In this document: in pieces, positions 7,499-16,146 of the stretch
How positions within the stretch are numbered: position 1 is the stretch's first letter
How the letters are laid out: every line of letters begins with the position of its first letter
Source: JAHJDR01 sp964609965
GTDB lineage: Bacteria; UBA10199; JADGCS01
Assembly: GCA_964609965.1 (NCBI GenBank)
Contig: CAZSTS010000002.1
Location: forward strand, 1-64,000
Length of the DNA: 64,000 bases
Direction: 5' to 3'
Position numbers and translations under genes: made by a program
The notes under the pieces: generated by a model
What the model saw: only the letters and a program-made list of their open reading frames with translations
Databases searched by the model: none
Told to the model about the DNA's origin: nothing

Positions 7499-7859
7499 TA
7501 AAAACCTTTTTTCTTATTGTTTTAATAGTCCCGTCTTCGATCTTACGAAAAAAACAAGAGCGGTAGCCTTTGTGACAGGCAGCCGTCTTTTGTTCAACTT
7601 TGATAAGAAGGCAGTCGGCATCACAATCAAAATAGACTTCTTTGACTGTTTGGGTGTGCCCGCTGGTTTCACCTTTTACCCAAGGTTGATTGCGAGAACG
7701 AGAAAAAAAACAGGCGTAAGGTCCCTTGAGTGTGTTTTCGATTGCCTCTTTATTCATGTAAGCAACCATGAGCACTTCATTGTTTTCGATGTCTTGAACG
7801 ACAGCAGGGATGAGGCCTTTTTCATCAAACTTGAGTTGGTCGATAATTGTTTGGGTCAT
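7491..7859 (-). CDS. hisI: Phosphoribosyl-AMP cyclohydrolase
   Basis: Catalyses the third step of histidine biosynthesis, opening the adenine ring of PR-AMP. At 122 residues it is a stand-alone HisI without the HisE domain. The zinc/magnesium site motifs are all visible: GETSGHTQ near 63-70, DCDADCLL near 78-85 and AACHKGYRSCF near 93-103. It heads a minus-strand operon with three membrane-associated genes, an unusual context because no other his gene is near; hisE and the rest must lie elsewhere. GAGG lies 8 bases before the ATG. The tandem array at 7875-7914 sits directly upstream. Confidence 0.93.
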   Translation of the reverse strand: MTQTIIDQLKFDEKGLIPAVVQDIENNEVLMVAYMNKEAIENTLKGPYACFFSRSRNQPWVKGETSGHTQTVKEVYFDCDADCLLIKVEQKTAACHKGYRSCFFRKIEDGTIKTIRKKVFNV

Positions 7860-7874
7860 AATTGGGGCCTCGTG

Positions 7875-7914
7875 TCACAGGGTCACAGGGTCACAGGGTC
7901 ACAGGGTCACAGGG
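7875..7914. repeat. Tandem array, 8-bp unit x5
   Basis: Five perfect copies of TCACAGGG, ending about 15 bases upstream of the hisI start. Member of a window-wide class of 7/8-bp arrays at gene borders. Confidence 0.9.
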
Positions 7915-7984
7915 CAATAATTATAGGAGAGGATACTAGCAATGAGTGAGAGGATTGATCAACTTAAAAACCAGATAAAGAAAT

Positions 7985-8016
7985 CCTGCGAACCTGCGAA
8001 CCAGAGGCCCTGCGAG
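7985..8016. repeat. Tandem array, 8-bp unit x4
   Basis: CCTGCGAA, CCTGCGAA, CCAGAGGC, CCTGCGAG: four 8-bp units ending 6 bases before the stop codon of the TPR gene. Confidence 0.8.
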
Positions 8017-8022
8017 CCTTCT

Positions 8023-8679
8023 TTACTTCACCATTGTCTTCTTTGATTTAGTGGATAGGAGAACCATGGGTTTAATTTTTCGGCGCTTAGAAGGTGAGCT
8101 TGGAAGCTTGACGTTTTTTTGGCCTTTTTTCTTGGCTATAGTTCTTTTGATTGCAATGACAAGGGAACGGGCTCGGTTGGAAAACACGTCTCTTCCTGTT
8201 GTGTCGAGCAAGATAGCTGTGCGGAAGTCCTCGGCAGCTTTTTTATAGTTTTTGTGTTTTAGAAAAATCTCTCCGCGATTAACAAGGGCATTAGTATTAT
8301 CAGGATCATATTTAAGACATTCTGAGTATTGAAAGGCCGCATCTAGGTATTTTCTCATTTTATGGTAAGAGCCACCAAGTGCTAAGTGATGAAAATAGTT
8401 TTTGTGGTCAACAAATGTGAGAATTTCAAAAACCTTTCTGGCTTCATCATAGCGACCATGTTTAAGCTTTACATACCCTTGTTCTGCTAAAGAACGCATT
8501 TTTTTGCGGTTCATGCGCATAACAGATGCAAACGTGATTTTATTTTCGCCTAAGGCAGCAAGGATTTCAGTGACGTATTTTACTCTTATAGGATTTGGAG
8601 AATGAAGCTTTGATCTGATTTTTTCAGGATCGATCTTATTTTTTGAGGGGATTGTGGGTATTACTTTACCGTCTACCAT
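8023..8679 (-). CDS. TPR protein resembling type III secretion chaperone SycD/LcrH (copy 2)
   Basis: A 218-residue soluble protein. Residues about 60-165 form three TPR-like helix pairs in the arrangement of SycD/LcrH class II chaperones: YVKLKHGRYDEARKVFEILT, then DHKNYFHHLALGGSYHKMRK, then a third repeat around DNTNALVNRGEIFLKHKNYKKA. The LTFVDHKNYFHHLALG region mirrors the LCVLDHYDSRFFLGLG stretch of classical LcrH. The C-terminal 50 residues are strongly basic. It is the last gene of a four-gene minus-strand cassette and follows the acidic protein at 8728-9543 by 48 bases. By analogy it would bind that acidic protein before export; no secretion apparatus gene is in the window, so the role is inferred. 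Confidence 0.65.
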   Translation of the reverse strand: MVDGKVIPTIPSKNKIDPEKIRSKLHSPNPIRVKYVTEILAALGENKITFASVMRMNRKKMRSLAEQGYVKLKHGRYDEARKVFEILTFVDHKNYFHHLALGGSYHKMRKYLDAAFQYSECLKYDPDNTNALVNRGEIFLKHKNYKKAAEDFRTAILLDTTGRDVFSNRARSLVIAIKRTIAKKKGQKNVKLPSSPSKRRKIKPMVLLSTKSKKTMVK

Positions 8680-8727
8680 GATGATGACCTATATTAAAAT
8701 AAATTTTAAATCGACCTTGTTGTGCGC

Positions 8728-9543
8728 CTAATAAGCACGCATATTATTAATAATTGTATTTTGCATTTCAAAGGCTTGATCATAGAGCTCCGAAATTGTT
8801 TCGAAGAACTGCATTTTTTGATCAGTCACTTGCTGCAACATGGCCATGAGTGTTTCTCGGCCAAAAGTAATGTTTTGCATTTCGCTTTCAAATTGGGTTT
8901 CGGAAATATCGCCGCTTTCAAGTGCTGCCACAAGATCATTCATGGCCTGATCATATTCTGCAAGGCGGTCTAAAATGGCCATTTCTGTAGCAGTGTAAAC
9001 GTCTTCTGCCTCTGCCCAGGCCAGGAGTTCATTCTCCATGTCTGCGCCTAAATCGACTGAATCTAAGTATTCTCTTAAGTCATCCGTTGTGTTAAAACCC
9101 TCTCCATATTCAGAAAGATCAGCGCTTGTCTCGGTGTTTAGGGCTGCAAGAAGGGCGAGCACAAAATCTCCTTCAGTTTCGCCTCCTGCTTGCATGGCAT
9201 AAAGGGCCATGATTTCGGGATCATCTTCGATTAAGGAAATAATAAAGTTATTAAATTCTTCGTCAGCAGAGTCGTAAAGTGTTTCAAAGGTTACTTCACC
9301 GATTTCTGCTTCGAGACTGTTGATGACTTCGGGATACAAGAGCTCAACAAGTTGCATATAGGCCAGTTGAAAATAGGCCTCTAATGTGGGGTTGTCAAAA
9401 ACACTGGCTGTAAAGCCGCCATCTAAGTTGGCCAGGAAGTCATTAGGATCAACACCTTGAGCTTCACACCACTCCGTAATCTCGGCTTGGATGGTCTCCA
9501 TGGCAGCATTATAATCGTAGTTGGTTGATGTGATTTCAGTCAT
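8728..9543 (-). CDS. Acidic helical protein, candidate cargo of adjacent TPR protein
   Basis: 271 residues, very acidic, almost wholly alpha-helical, with no signal peptide and no membrane segment. The family is not recognised. The N-terminal 25 residues are polar and Thr/Asn/Ala-rich; the C-terminal ~55 residues (from about 215) are a Met/Gln-rich amphipathic helix likely to form a coiled coil, as in filament or tip proteins of export systems. Its ATG overlaps the stop of the upstream TPR gene by 4 bases, implying stoichiometric coupled translation. A P-x-L-x-x-P chaperone-binding motif typical of translocators was not found. Cargo status is inference from context. Confidence 0.6.
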   Translation of the reverse strand: MTEITSTNYDYNAAMETIQAEITEWCEAQGVDPNDFLANLDGGFTASVFDNPTLEAYFQLAYMQLVELLYPEVINSLEAEIGEVTFETLYDSADEEFNNFIISLIEDDPEIMALYAMQAGGETEGDFVLALLAALNTETSADLSEYGEGFNTTDDLREYLDSVDLGADMENELLAWAEAEDVYTATEMAILDRLAEYDQAMNDLVAALESGDISETQFESEMQNITFGRETLMAMLQQVTDQKMQFFETISELYDQAFEMQNTIINNMRAY

Positions 9544-10208
9544 GCCTTATCCTCTTTTTTTGCCATAAGCACCCGTTGTTTTAATACTCTGGCTCTCATA
9601 AACCAGGGGTTGTTTTGCGCTAATTTCATTTCAATAACAGCTTCGAGGTCTTTAAGAGAAGCATCAAATTCTTTAAGCATCATGTAACATTCTGAACGGT
9701 TTACAAGGCTGGTTATCTCGTTTTCTCTTAAGTCAAGGGCTGTGGTGTATTCATCAACAGCTTTTTCAAACATGTTTCTTTTTTGAAAAATAGCTCCTAA
9801 TGCTGCCCGGTAATACCAGTTTGTATGGTCTATAACCGCTAAACCTTTAAAAAGAGTTTCGGCTTTTTCGTACTTTTGCATCTTAAAATTAAGGTATGCA
9901 ACACGGGCCAGTTCTTTTTGCATGCGTTTGGAGATTTTACGAATCTCTGCCCATGTGAGTTCGCCGTTAATGAATTTGTAATAGTCATCTAAGCTCTTTT
10001 GTTTTTGCTCTTTTGGAATGTCTTTTAAATAGTCGACCATTCGAGCTTTTATATCTGGGTGCTTGTCAAAGAACGCTGGAAGCCGAACCTCTTGTTCGGT
10101 CTTATTTGTTACCTTTTTTCTAGTAACAGTTGTTTGCTTGCTGGCTGCCTTAGCTTTTAGTTTTTGTGCGAATTCTTTCAGATTTATTTCTTTGTTTTTT
10201 TCCGACAT
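9540..10208 (-). CDS. TPR protein resembling type III secretion chaperone SycD/LcrH (copy 1)
   Basis: 222 residues. A Lys-rich N-terminal region (1-60) precedes a three-TPR core at about 95-200: VAYLNFKMQKYEKAETLFKG, LAVIDHTNWYYRAALGAIFQ and LRENEITSLVNRSECYMMLK. The LAVIDHTNWYYRAALGA segment aligns by eye with the equivalent stretch of the TPR gene at 8023-8679 and with LcrH/SycD chaperones. It lies between two acidic helical proteins, overlapping the downstream one by 4 bases and separated from the upstream one by 75 bases. No good ribosome site precedes the ATG. A different TPR-adaptor role is possible. Confidence 0.65.
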   Translation of the reverse strand: MSEKNKEINLKEFAQKLKAKAASKQTTVTRKKVTNKTEQEVRLPAFFDKHPDIKARMVDYLKDIPKEQKQKSLDDYYKFINGELTWAEIRKISKRMQKELARVAYLNFKMQKYEKAETLFKGLAVIDHTNWYYRAALGAIFQKRNMFEKAVDEYTTALDLRENEITSLVNRSECYMMLKEFDASLKDLEAVIEMKLAQNNPWFMRARVLKQRVLMAKKEDKA

Positions 10209-10283
10209 GATATTGTTTTTTATTTACAATTCTCATCATGACTTTATCAGTTATTCCTTTTGGCAGCAAGCAAACAACTGTTA

Positions 10284-11096
10284 CTAGCTTCCTATGTTAC
10301 TAATAATTGAACTTGCAGCTCTACTTGTTCTTTGGATTCCTGCACTGGCTAGTTCAAGTGTGGTTTCAATAATCTCAGCTAATAGTTTATTAACTTCACC
10401 CATGGCTTTTGTGAATTCTTTGACCTGTTCAAGTTGATTCTGGTCCGCTTCAAGTTGAGCACGATCTTCTCCGTCTTCCCAGTCATAGCCTGCCATGTCA
10501 TCTATAAGTTCATCTGTTGTTTCTTGAGCTTCAGTAATCTGCTCAATAACAACAGCCTGGCCATCTTGTACTGCTTCTCCCAGGTGTTCCATGACGTACA
10601 ATAAGAGGTAAATGTAGGGGCTTACGTTTTTAAAAAATTCAATAAGGCTTGTGAGTTCATCCTGCATATCAGTTACAGAAGAACCTGTTTCAGTAGTGAT
10701 TGGCCCATATTCAGCAATGTATTCTTCAATCACTATTATACCTGATTCTATGGCATTTTGATCATGTTCTGGTCCTTGGGCCTGTAGAAAGGCATCAATA
10801 TCGGCTAACAGCTCTGCAAATTCATCGCTTCCATAATTAGCTGTGAAAACTGAACTCATGGCAGCCGTTGAGGTTGTATCAGCCCAAATGTGGGCGAGAT
10901 CTGCATTTTCTGGATCCAACCAACTGGAATTGTTGTATACCGAAAACAAAACCATCAACAAATCATCTAATGAGTGGCCATAATCCGCATAGGTGCCGTC
11001 TTCAATAACTTGAATGATTTCTTCAGCAGTATCAAAGTCAGCTAGAATGTCAGTAGTTTCGGTATCGGTTAATGTGCCAGGAATGATCAATCCCAT
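10284..11096 (-). CDS. Acidic helical protein with one hydrophobic segment, candidate cargo/translocator
   Basis: 270 residues, strongly acidic and Thr/Ser-rich. A hydrophobic stretch at about residues 158-175 (VSPYIYLLLYVMEHLGEAV) is followed by a long helical region with heptad character to the C-terminus, which is Ser/Ala-rich and basic. No signal peptide. The ATG at 11096 is preferred to one at 11117 because AAAGGAG lies 5 bases before it. One hydrophobic patch plus a coiled coil, upstream of an LcrH-like TPR gene, is the layout of type III translocators, but no sequence similarity to a known translocator is recognised. First gene of the cassette. Confidence 0.6.
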   Translation of the reverse strand: MGLIIPGTLTDTETTDILADFDTAEEIIQVIEDGTYADYGHSLDDLLMVLFSVYNNSSWLDPENADLAHIWADTTSTAAMSSVFTANYGSDEFAELLADIDAFLQAQGPEHDQNAIESGIIVIEEYIAEYGPITTETGSSVTDMQDELTSLIEFFKNVSPYIYLLLYVMEHLGEAVQDGQAVVIEQITEAQETTDELIDDMAGYDWEDGEDRAQLEADQNQLEQVKEFTKAMGEVNKLLAEIIETTLELASAGIQRTSRAASSIISNIGS

Positions 11097-11601
11097 AATA
11101 ACTCCTTTAAAATCCACTTAGTATCATTATACATTATATCACTAATATTACTATAAGCAAAACTAATGCCAACAGCAGGTCTCCTTGGAATTTATTTACC
11201 TAAAAAAAACAAGCAGTTAGATATGTCCAGGCTTGTCTTAAATATAGGATGCGGTCTTGATTGTCAGAATGATAAAATATTGGGGTCTTGAGTCCTCTTG
11301 TGTAGTCGTCCAAATTAGGGTGATTACTCATCAAATTTGATAATTCAGAGCGCCAAAATAATTATACTTGTAACTGAGGCCAATGTTCGACTATATAGCT
11401 TCGTTACATGCTGAAGAGTTGCGAATAGGGGATTATTTATCCACACTCTTTGCCTTTTGCCGGCCCTAAAAAATATATAAAGTACGCAACAAATAAGCGG
11501 ATGATGCGATACTAATTGAGGCCGTTTCATAGTTGAACGAATGAATAGAATTTGTTTATTTTTTGAGTAGAGACTGAGTCGATTTTTGATGAGGGGAAAT
11601 T
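11097..11601. other. Divergent intergenic region, no gene seen
   Basis: About 500 bases between the divergently transcribed acidic-protein cassette and the SNF2 gene. It must hold both promoters, but no pair of boxes stands out. A 61-codon frame at 11345-11530 (minus) lacks a ribosome site and looks spurious. Confidence 0.5.
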
Positions 11602-14478
11602 ATGGCAGGTATGACAGCTAGGAAATTAGATTTGAGTGATATGGTCTTGGGGAAAACAGAAGATGCTATTCGCTTGATATATTGGATTGCTATTCCCAAA
11701 AATAATAAGGATCAAATCATAGTTCGGTTTTTACAAAAAAGAGGTGATGGCAAATTGCTTAAACTCGTTAGCGATCGCCATGAAATGAGTGATGATTCTT
11801 TTCGATCCCAAACAGACCGGTATCTTGCTGAGTGGTTGTACGATGAATGCCTTGTCGAAGCACTCGATCATTGTGTGATTGTTCCCAGGCACAAAATTGC
11901 AACATTTCTCTCTCTTCTCTCAAAGGGAAGAAGCTTTTATTATGGTGCCAAACGCGAAAAGCTTAAAATTCTTCCCAAACCAGCAAAACCTATTCTTAGG
12001 GTCTCAAAAGAAGCCAATGGTTCTGTTAAATTATCAGTTAAATATAAAGTTTTTGAAAAGCTAACAGATCTTAATAAGAACGACTTGATAGTCGAAAGCC
12101 CTCTTTGGGTCAGAAATGGTGATGTGATTTTCGAAATTGAAGGGCATGAGATTTTCCGTAAATGGCCCATGCTCAAAAAAGGAGCCTTTAGTTTATCAGC
12201 CAATCAGGCCCATGACTTTTTATTCAATCAGGTTCCAAGGCTCAAACAAGAGATCGAAGTTAATCTCGATAATGAAATAAATGTTAAAGAATCTCAGAAG
12301 AATATCAGACCCCAGTTTATTATTGATCTAGAGCTCGAACCAAAGCGAATCGTCCTTACCCCAAAAGTAAGCTACAATGGTCAAGAAGTGCCTTTGTTTA
12401 AAGAAATTAAAGATGCTTTTTTGTTTTTTTCGCGAAACAGCAAGGCAGCAGCTGGAGAATATATTAAACGAGATGTTGATGTAGAAGCTCGTGCAAAAAG
12501 TTTGATTTTGCAATCATCTCCAGCACTAAAAGACAAAAGGCCATACTCTTTACAGCTTATCTATACAAAGAACCCAGAATTTTGTTTTAATCTTCTTTTA
12601 GAAATTACCGATACTATGCCAACGCAATGGCAGTGGAGAGGTCTTGAAAAACTCACAGAAAAAAAGATTATTACAAAAGATTGGAGTTTGTTTTTTGATA
12701 TTAAACTCGATGAGGATGAGCGTATTGTTGTTTCTCCCAGCTTTAAAGTTGGTGGGCATCTAGTCAGCATGTATGATCTTTTCAAAACAAGAAGCAAACT
12801 TAAGAAGATTATTAATTTGGCTGATGAGACAATGGCGGTTCTTTCAGCAGAGGCTTGTGATTTTTTTGAATACTACATTGAAAGGGGCGCTATTGATAAG
12901 TCCCGTGATTTTTTAGTCCTTCATGCTGGTGATGCTGCTGATTTAGAACGGCGCATTGCTGTTTTGTCAGACGTTCATTTTGTGCGTAGTCAATGGGACG
13001 AAGGTGCGACAAATATTTGTAAGGCATTGCAGAATTTCATGGGGATTGACAACGTAGATCTTATTGCTGATTTTGTTGGCGAACTCAGACATTACCAGCA
13101 GGACGGTGTTAATTGGCTAAATTTTCTCAAGCGTTTTGGTTTTGGTGGAATTTTAGCAGATGATATGGGCTTGGGTAAAACCATTCAAGCGATTGCCTTT
13201 CTCAACCAAGAAAAAAAGAGCACCAAAAAAGCTTCATTAGTTGTTTGCCCAACATCAGTGGTAGAAAACTGGTTACGTGAATGTGCTCGTTTTGCTCCAG
13301 ATTTAAAGGTCATTGCTCTTGTTGGCAAAAACAGAGCGAGTAGTTTTAAAGATGTCGAAAATAATGATGTGATCATCACAAGCTACCCCCTCATTCAGCG
13401 CGATTTAGCTGAATACTGCGGCCGTGAATGGTTTTATCTCATTATGGATGAAGCACAAAAAGTGAAGAATCATCGCACAAAAACTCACGAAGCTTTTTGT
13501 CGAGTAAAAGCAAAGTACAAGCTTGCTCTTTCAGGGACTCCCATTGAAAACCGTCTCATGGAGCTTTGGTCTATTTTTCAGATTGTGATGCCAGGATTCT
13601 TAATGTCACAAACAGGGTTTAAACGGTATTGGGCTCAACCTATTGAAAAGGGTAATAATGCAGACAGGCGAAGCGAACTCAAACAAAAACTAATGCCTTT
13701 TATTCTAAGAAGAACAAAAAATCAGGTTCTCAAAGAATTGCCACCCAAAACAGAGACTCTCCATTATTGTGAGCTTACCGAAAAGCAAAAAGTGCTTTAT
13801 CGTGAGATTGCAGAGTATTCTAAATCAGAAATTTTCAAAACTATTGATTCTAGAGGCATGGAAAAGAGTTATTTCTCAATTTTGACTGCTTTGCTCAGGC
13901 TGAGACAAATTTGTTGTCACCCAGGCTTGGTGAACAAAGACATGAACGCTCCTTTTGATGAATCTGGAAAAATCCAGGAGCTCTTTCCTTTCTTAGAAGA
14001 GGTGATTGATGAAGGTCACCGTATTCTCTTGTTTAGCCAGTTTGTAGAGATGTTGCACATCATTCAAACAGGCATCAATCAGTTTAATTGGGAAAGCGTG
14101 TATCTTGATGGTTCTACCAAGAACCGGCAAGCGGTTATTGATGAATTTCAAGAGAACGAAGACATTAAAATCTTTCTCCTGAGCCTCAAAGCTGGTGGTG
14201 TTGGCATCAATCTTACAGGCGCTGATTATGTGATTCACTTTGATCCTTGGTGGAATCCTGCTGTCGAAAATCAAGCCACTGACCGTGCTCATCGTATTGG
14301 TCAAGATAAACCTGTGTTTGTGTACCGCATGATTACCCGAGACACTATTGAAGAAAAAATTCATAACATGCAGCAACGCAAAAAAGATCTTGCGGATTCT
14401 TTGATTACTGATGAGGCGAGTTGGCTTAAGAGATTGTCGCTTTCAGATATCGAAAACTTATTTGATGCCCCAGCATGA
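11602..14478 (+). CDS. SNF2-family ATPase/helicase
   Basis: A 958-residue SWI2/SNF2 ATPase of the bacterial HepA/RapA-like broad class, a DNA translocase. The C-terminal 450 residues hold the motor: Walker A DDMGLGKT near 520, DEAQ (in place of DEAH) near 616, SGTPIENRLMELWSIF near 645, then the second RecA lobe with LLFSQFVEML near 812, LSLKAGGVGINLTGADYVI near 864 and QATDRAHRIGQ near 891. The N-terminal ~450 residues are not a recognised zinc/SWIM module and may be the bacterial SNF2-associated region. GAGGGG lies 5 bases before the ATG. It stands alone; the partner gene, if any, is not obvious. Confidence 0.93.
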   Translation: MAGMTARKLDLSDMVLGKTEDAIRLIYWIAIPKNNKDQIIVRFLQKRGDGKLLKLVSDRHEMSDDSFRSQTDRYLAEWLYDECLVEALDHCVIVPRHKIATFLSLLSKGRSFYYGAKREKLKILPKPAKPILRVSKEANGSVKLSVKYKVFEKLTDLNKNDLIVESPLWVRNGDVIFEIEGHEIFRKWPMLKKGAFSLSANQAHDFLFNQVPRLKQEIEVNLDNEINVKESQKNIRPQFIIDLELEPKRIVLTPKVSYNGQEVPLFKEIKDAFLFFSRNSKAAAGEYIKRDVDVEARAKSLILQSSPALKDKRPYSLQLIYTKNPEFCFNLLLEITDTMPTQWQWRGLEKLTEKKIITKDWSLFFDIKLDEDERIVVSPSFKVGGHLVSMYDLFKTRSKLKKIINLADETMAVLSAEACDFFEYYIERGAIDKSRDFLVLHAGDAADLERRIAVLSDVHFVRSQWDEGATNICKALQNFMGIDNVDLIADFVGELRHYQQDGVNWLNFLKRFGFGGILADDMGLGKTIQAIAFLNQEKKSTKKASLVVCPTSVVENWLRECARFAPDLKVIALVGKNRASSFKDVENNDVIITSYPLIQRDLAEYCGREWFYLIMDEAQKVKNHRTKTHEAFCRVKAKYKLALSGTPIENRLMELWSIFQIVMPGFLMSQTGFKRYWAQPIEKGNNADRRSELKQKLMPFILRRTKNQVLKELPPKTETLHYCELTEKQKVLYREIAEYSKSEIFKTIDSRGMEKSYFSILTALLRLRQICCHPGLVNKDMNAPFDESGKIQELFPFLEEVIDEGHRILLFSQFVEMLHIIQTGINQFNWESVYLDGSTKNRQAVIDEFQENEDIKIFLLSLKAGGVGINLTGADYVIHFDPWWNPAVENQATDRAHRIGQDKPVFVYRMITRDTIEEKIHNMQQRKKDLADSLITDEASWLKRLSLSDIENLFDAPA

Positions 14479-14485
14479 TTAATTA

Positions 14486-14520
14486 GTGGGTCGTGAATTG
14501 TGGATCGTGGGTTGTTGTAA
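14486..14520. repeat. Tandem array, 7-bp unit x5
   Basis: GTGGGTC, GTGAATT, GTGGATC, GTGGGTT, GTTGTAA: degenerate heptamers between the convergent SNF2 and M1-like genes, starting 8 bases after the SNF2 stop. Confidence 0.75.
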
Positions 14521-14529
14521 GGGGATACA

Positions 14530-15951
14530 TTACTTTCCCATCACACATTTCTTATTTTCTTCTCTAGCCATTTTAAGGTTTTGCATCATGACATTTGGAA
14601 GATTTGGGTTTTGTGAAATGAAATTATCAAAGCTTGTTAGGCTTTCATTGGTGCACGCGCCTGGAGTGCTTGTGTAGGCAACTTTATTGCGAAAATCGCT
14701 GTCTTTTTTATTGGTCAAACTTTTAAGGTGTGAGAAAAAAGTCTGTGTTATTTTGCTGCTAGTAGGTGTTTGTGCTGTTGGTGAAATGCTGTGCGCTTGT
14801 GCTGGCGAAGAAGAGTTGTCGGGTGTGAGTATTGGGGATGTTAAACCCTGAATTTGGTTTTGAGCCATCGAAGCAGAATAAGAAGACATGCCTTCTAAAA
14901 ACCAAAGGTCCTTCCAGCTGGAAAGCGCTACCTTATTTCCTACCCACATATGAGCCATTTCATTAAGGATGGTGTTGTTTAATTCTTTTCTTAGTGTGTT
15001 GTTGGATGCGATTTTTGAAAACAGTTGAGAGTCGTTATACATTACAATTGATGTGTTTTGCTGGCTGCTTGTTCTTAGTTGTGGGACAAGAATGTGATCA
15101 TATTTTTCATAAGGATATTTTTGTTCAAAATATGTTTCAAAAAAACCTACCCCTTGTTTAGCTAAAAGAAACCAGTCAGAGGGATCGATTTGTGTTGATT
15201 GAGATTGACGTGCAAACAATCTGACAGGGACATCTCCTAATTTATTTTTCCACATCTTAAAGGGGCCTGCAGCTAAAGAAAAAGTATGGAGACTGATTTT
15301 AGAAACTTCTTTAAAAACCCAAAAACGACTATTCTTGTTTGGCAAAGAAACAATTTCTTCTGGCATGGCCGAAACAACTAACCAGTCAGAAGGGGCTGCT
15401 ACGCTAATTTTAATAGAGGCTTTAATGTTGGGTTGATCAAAGCAGGGAAAAACATTTTTTACATAAACAGGATTTAAATCAGTGTATACATATGTTTTGC
15501 CATCTTCGGTATCTGTGTATTTGAGTAAGCCAGAGTCTTTTTGGCTATAAGAATGTAAAAAGTTAATGATGACATTATTTGAACCTTTGTGGAGATCGAT
15601 AGCAGAAATGGTAAGGGTTTTGTTATTATAATTAGGGCTTGTTTTTTCTTTGCCATTCACAAAAAGTTTTAAAATCTTTCCATCATTAAAATCAAAGGTG
15701 ATATCGTGGTTAGTATTTTGAATATTAAAAGTCACTTCAGCTCTTCCAGAAAAAACATTAGAATCTACAGGATTATCCAAATGAAAAACAAGGTTGTAGA
15801 CAACATTTTTAATGAGATTGCTTCTGAGTTGCATAGCCTCATTCGTAAGACTGATGGGCTCAACAAACTGAGACTGGGAATTCTGAAATGTGGCTGAAGA
15901 GCAGCTAACAACCAATAACAAGGCAATGATGAAAGTGATTTTTTTGTACAT
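14530..15951 (-). CDS. M1 aminopeptidase-like lipoprotein, catalytically degenerate
   Basis: 473 residues with a lipoprotein signal (hydrophobic 6-16, then VVSC). Residues ~45-395 follow the M1 family: beta-domain, the FPCFDQPNIKASIKISV segment near 170, and a gluzincin region. The zinc motif H-E-x-x-H reads NEMAH (330-334), with the first His replaced by Asn; the distal Glu (E353 in WFLEG) is kept at the right spacing. The GAMEN exopeptidase motif is replaced by QQNTSIVMYN near 295. The large C-terminal helical domain of M1 enzymes is absent; instead a Ser/Thr/Pro-rich linker leads to a short tail. It is probably a binding or inactive paralogue in the outer membrane or periplasm rather than a peptidase. 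Confidence 0.8.
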   Translation of the reverse strand: MYKKITFIIALLLVVSCSSATFQNSQSQFVEPISLTNEAMQLRSNLIKNVVYNLVFHLDNPVDSNVFSGRAEVTFNIQNTNHDITFDFNDGKILKLFVNGKEKTSPNYNNKTLTISAIDLHKGSNNVIINFLHSYSQKDSGLLKYTDTEDGKTYVYTDLNPVYVKNVFPCFDQPNIKASIKISVAAPSDWLVVSAMPEEIVSLPNKNSRFWVFKEVSKISLHTFSLAAGPFKMWKNKLGDVPVRLFARQSQSTQIDPSDWFLLAKQGVGFFETYFEQKYPYEKYDHILVPQLRTSSQQNTSIVMYNDSQLFSKIASNNTLRKELNNTILNEMAHMWVGNKVALSSWKDLWFLEGMSSYSASMAQNQIQGLTSPILTPDNSSSPAQAHSISPTAQTPTSSKITQTFFSHLKSLTNKKDSDFRNKVAYTSTPGACTNESLTSFDNFISQNPNLPNVMMQNLKMAREENKKCVMGK

Positions 15952-16041
15952 GAGGGCTCCCCTGTAAAAATGTTGATGCGAATTCTAAATAAACTCCTGT
16001 TTGTCAATAAAGTCAATAGATTACAGCTCTGCACCTAATCT

Positions 16042-16065
16042 CCTACGCCCCAATGCGCCAATGTT
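16042..16065. repeat. Short tandem array, 8-bp unit x3
   Basis: CCTACGCC, CCAATGCG, CCAATGTT between divergent genes; degenerate octamers, weaker than the other arrays. Confidence 0.5.
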
Positions 16066-16146
16066 TCATAAAGAATAACAAAGCATTTTAAACGCTTGGA
16101 CTTATTGAAATCTTTGTTTTAAATAGGAAAAAGAAAGGGAATGATT

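Noticed and set aside
7875..7914. Short tandem repeat as a CRISPR or iteron
   Set aside because: Unit is 8 bp with no spacers, and no Rep gene; fits the window-wide array class instead.
8728..11096. P-x-L-x-x-P translocator motif in the acidic proteins
   Set aside because: Looked for and not found; therefore not used as evidence for a type III link.
11345..11530. 61-codon minus-strand frame in the 11.1-11.6 kb spacer
   Set aside because: No ribosome site, no family match and composition unlike a protein gene.
14960..14982. Possible sequencing error turning HEMAH to NEMAH in the M1-like gene
   Set aside because: A single-base error could give Asn from His, but the GAMEN motif and the C-terminal domain are also lost, so degeneration is more likely.
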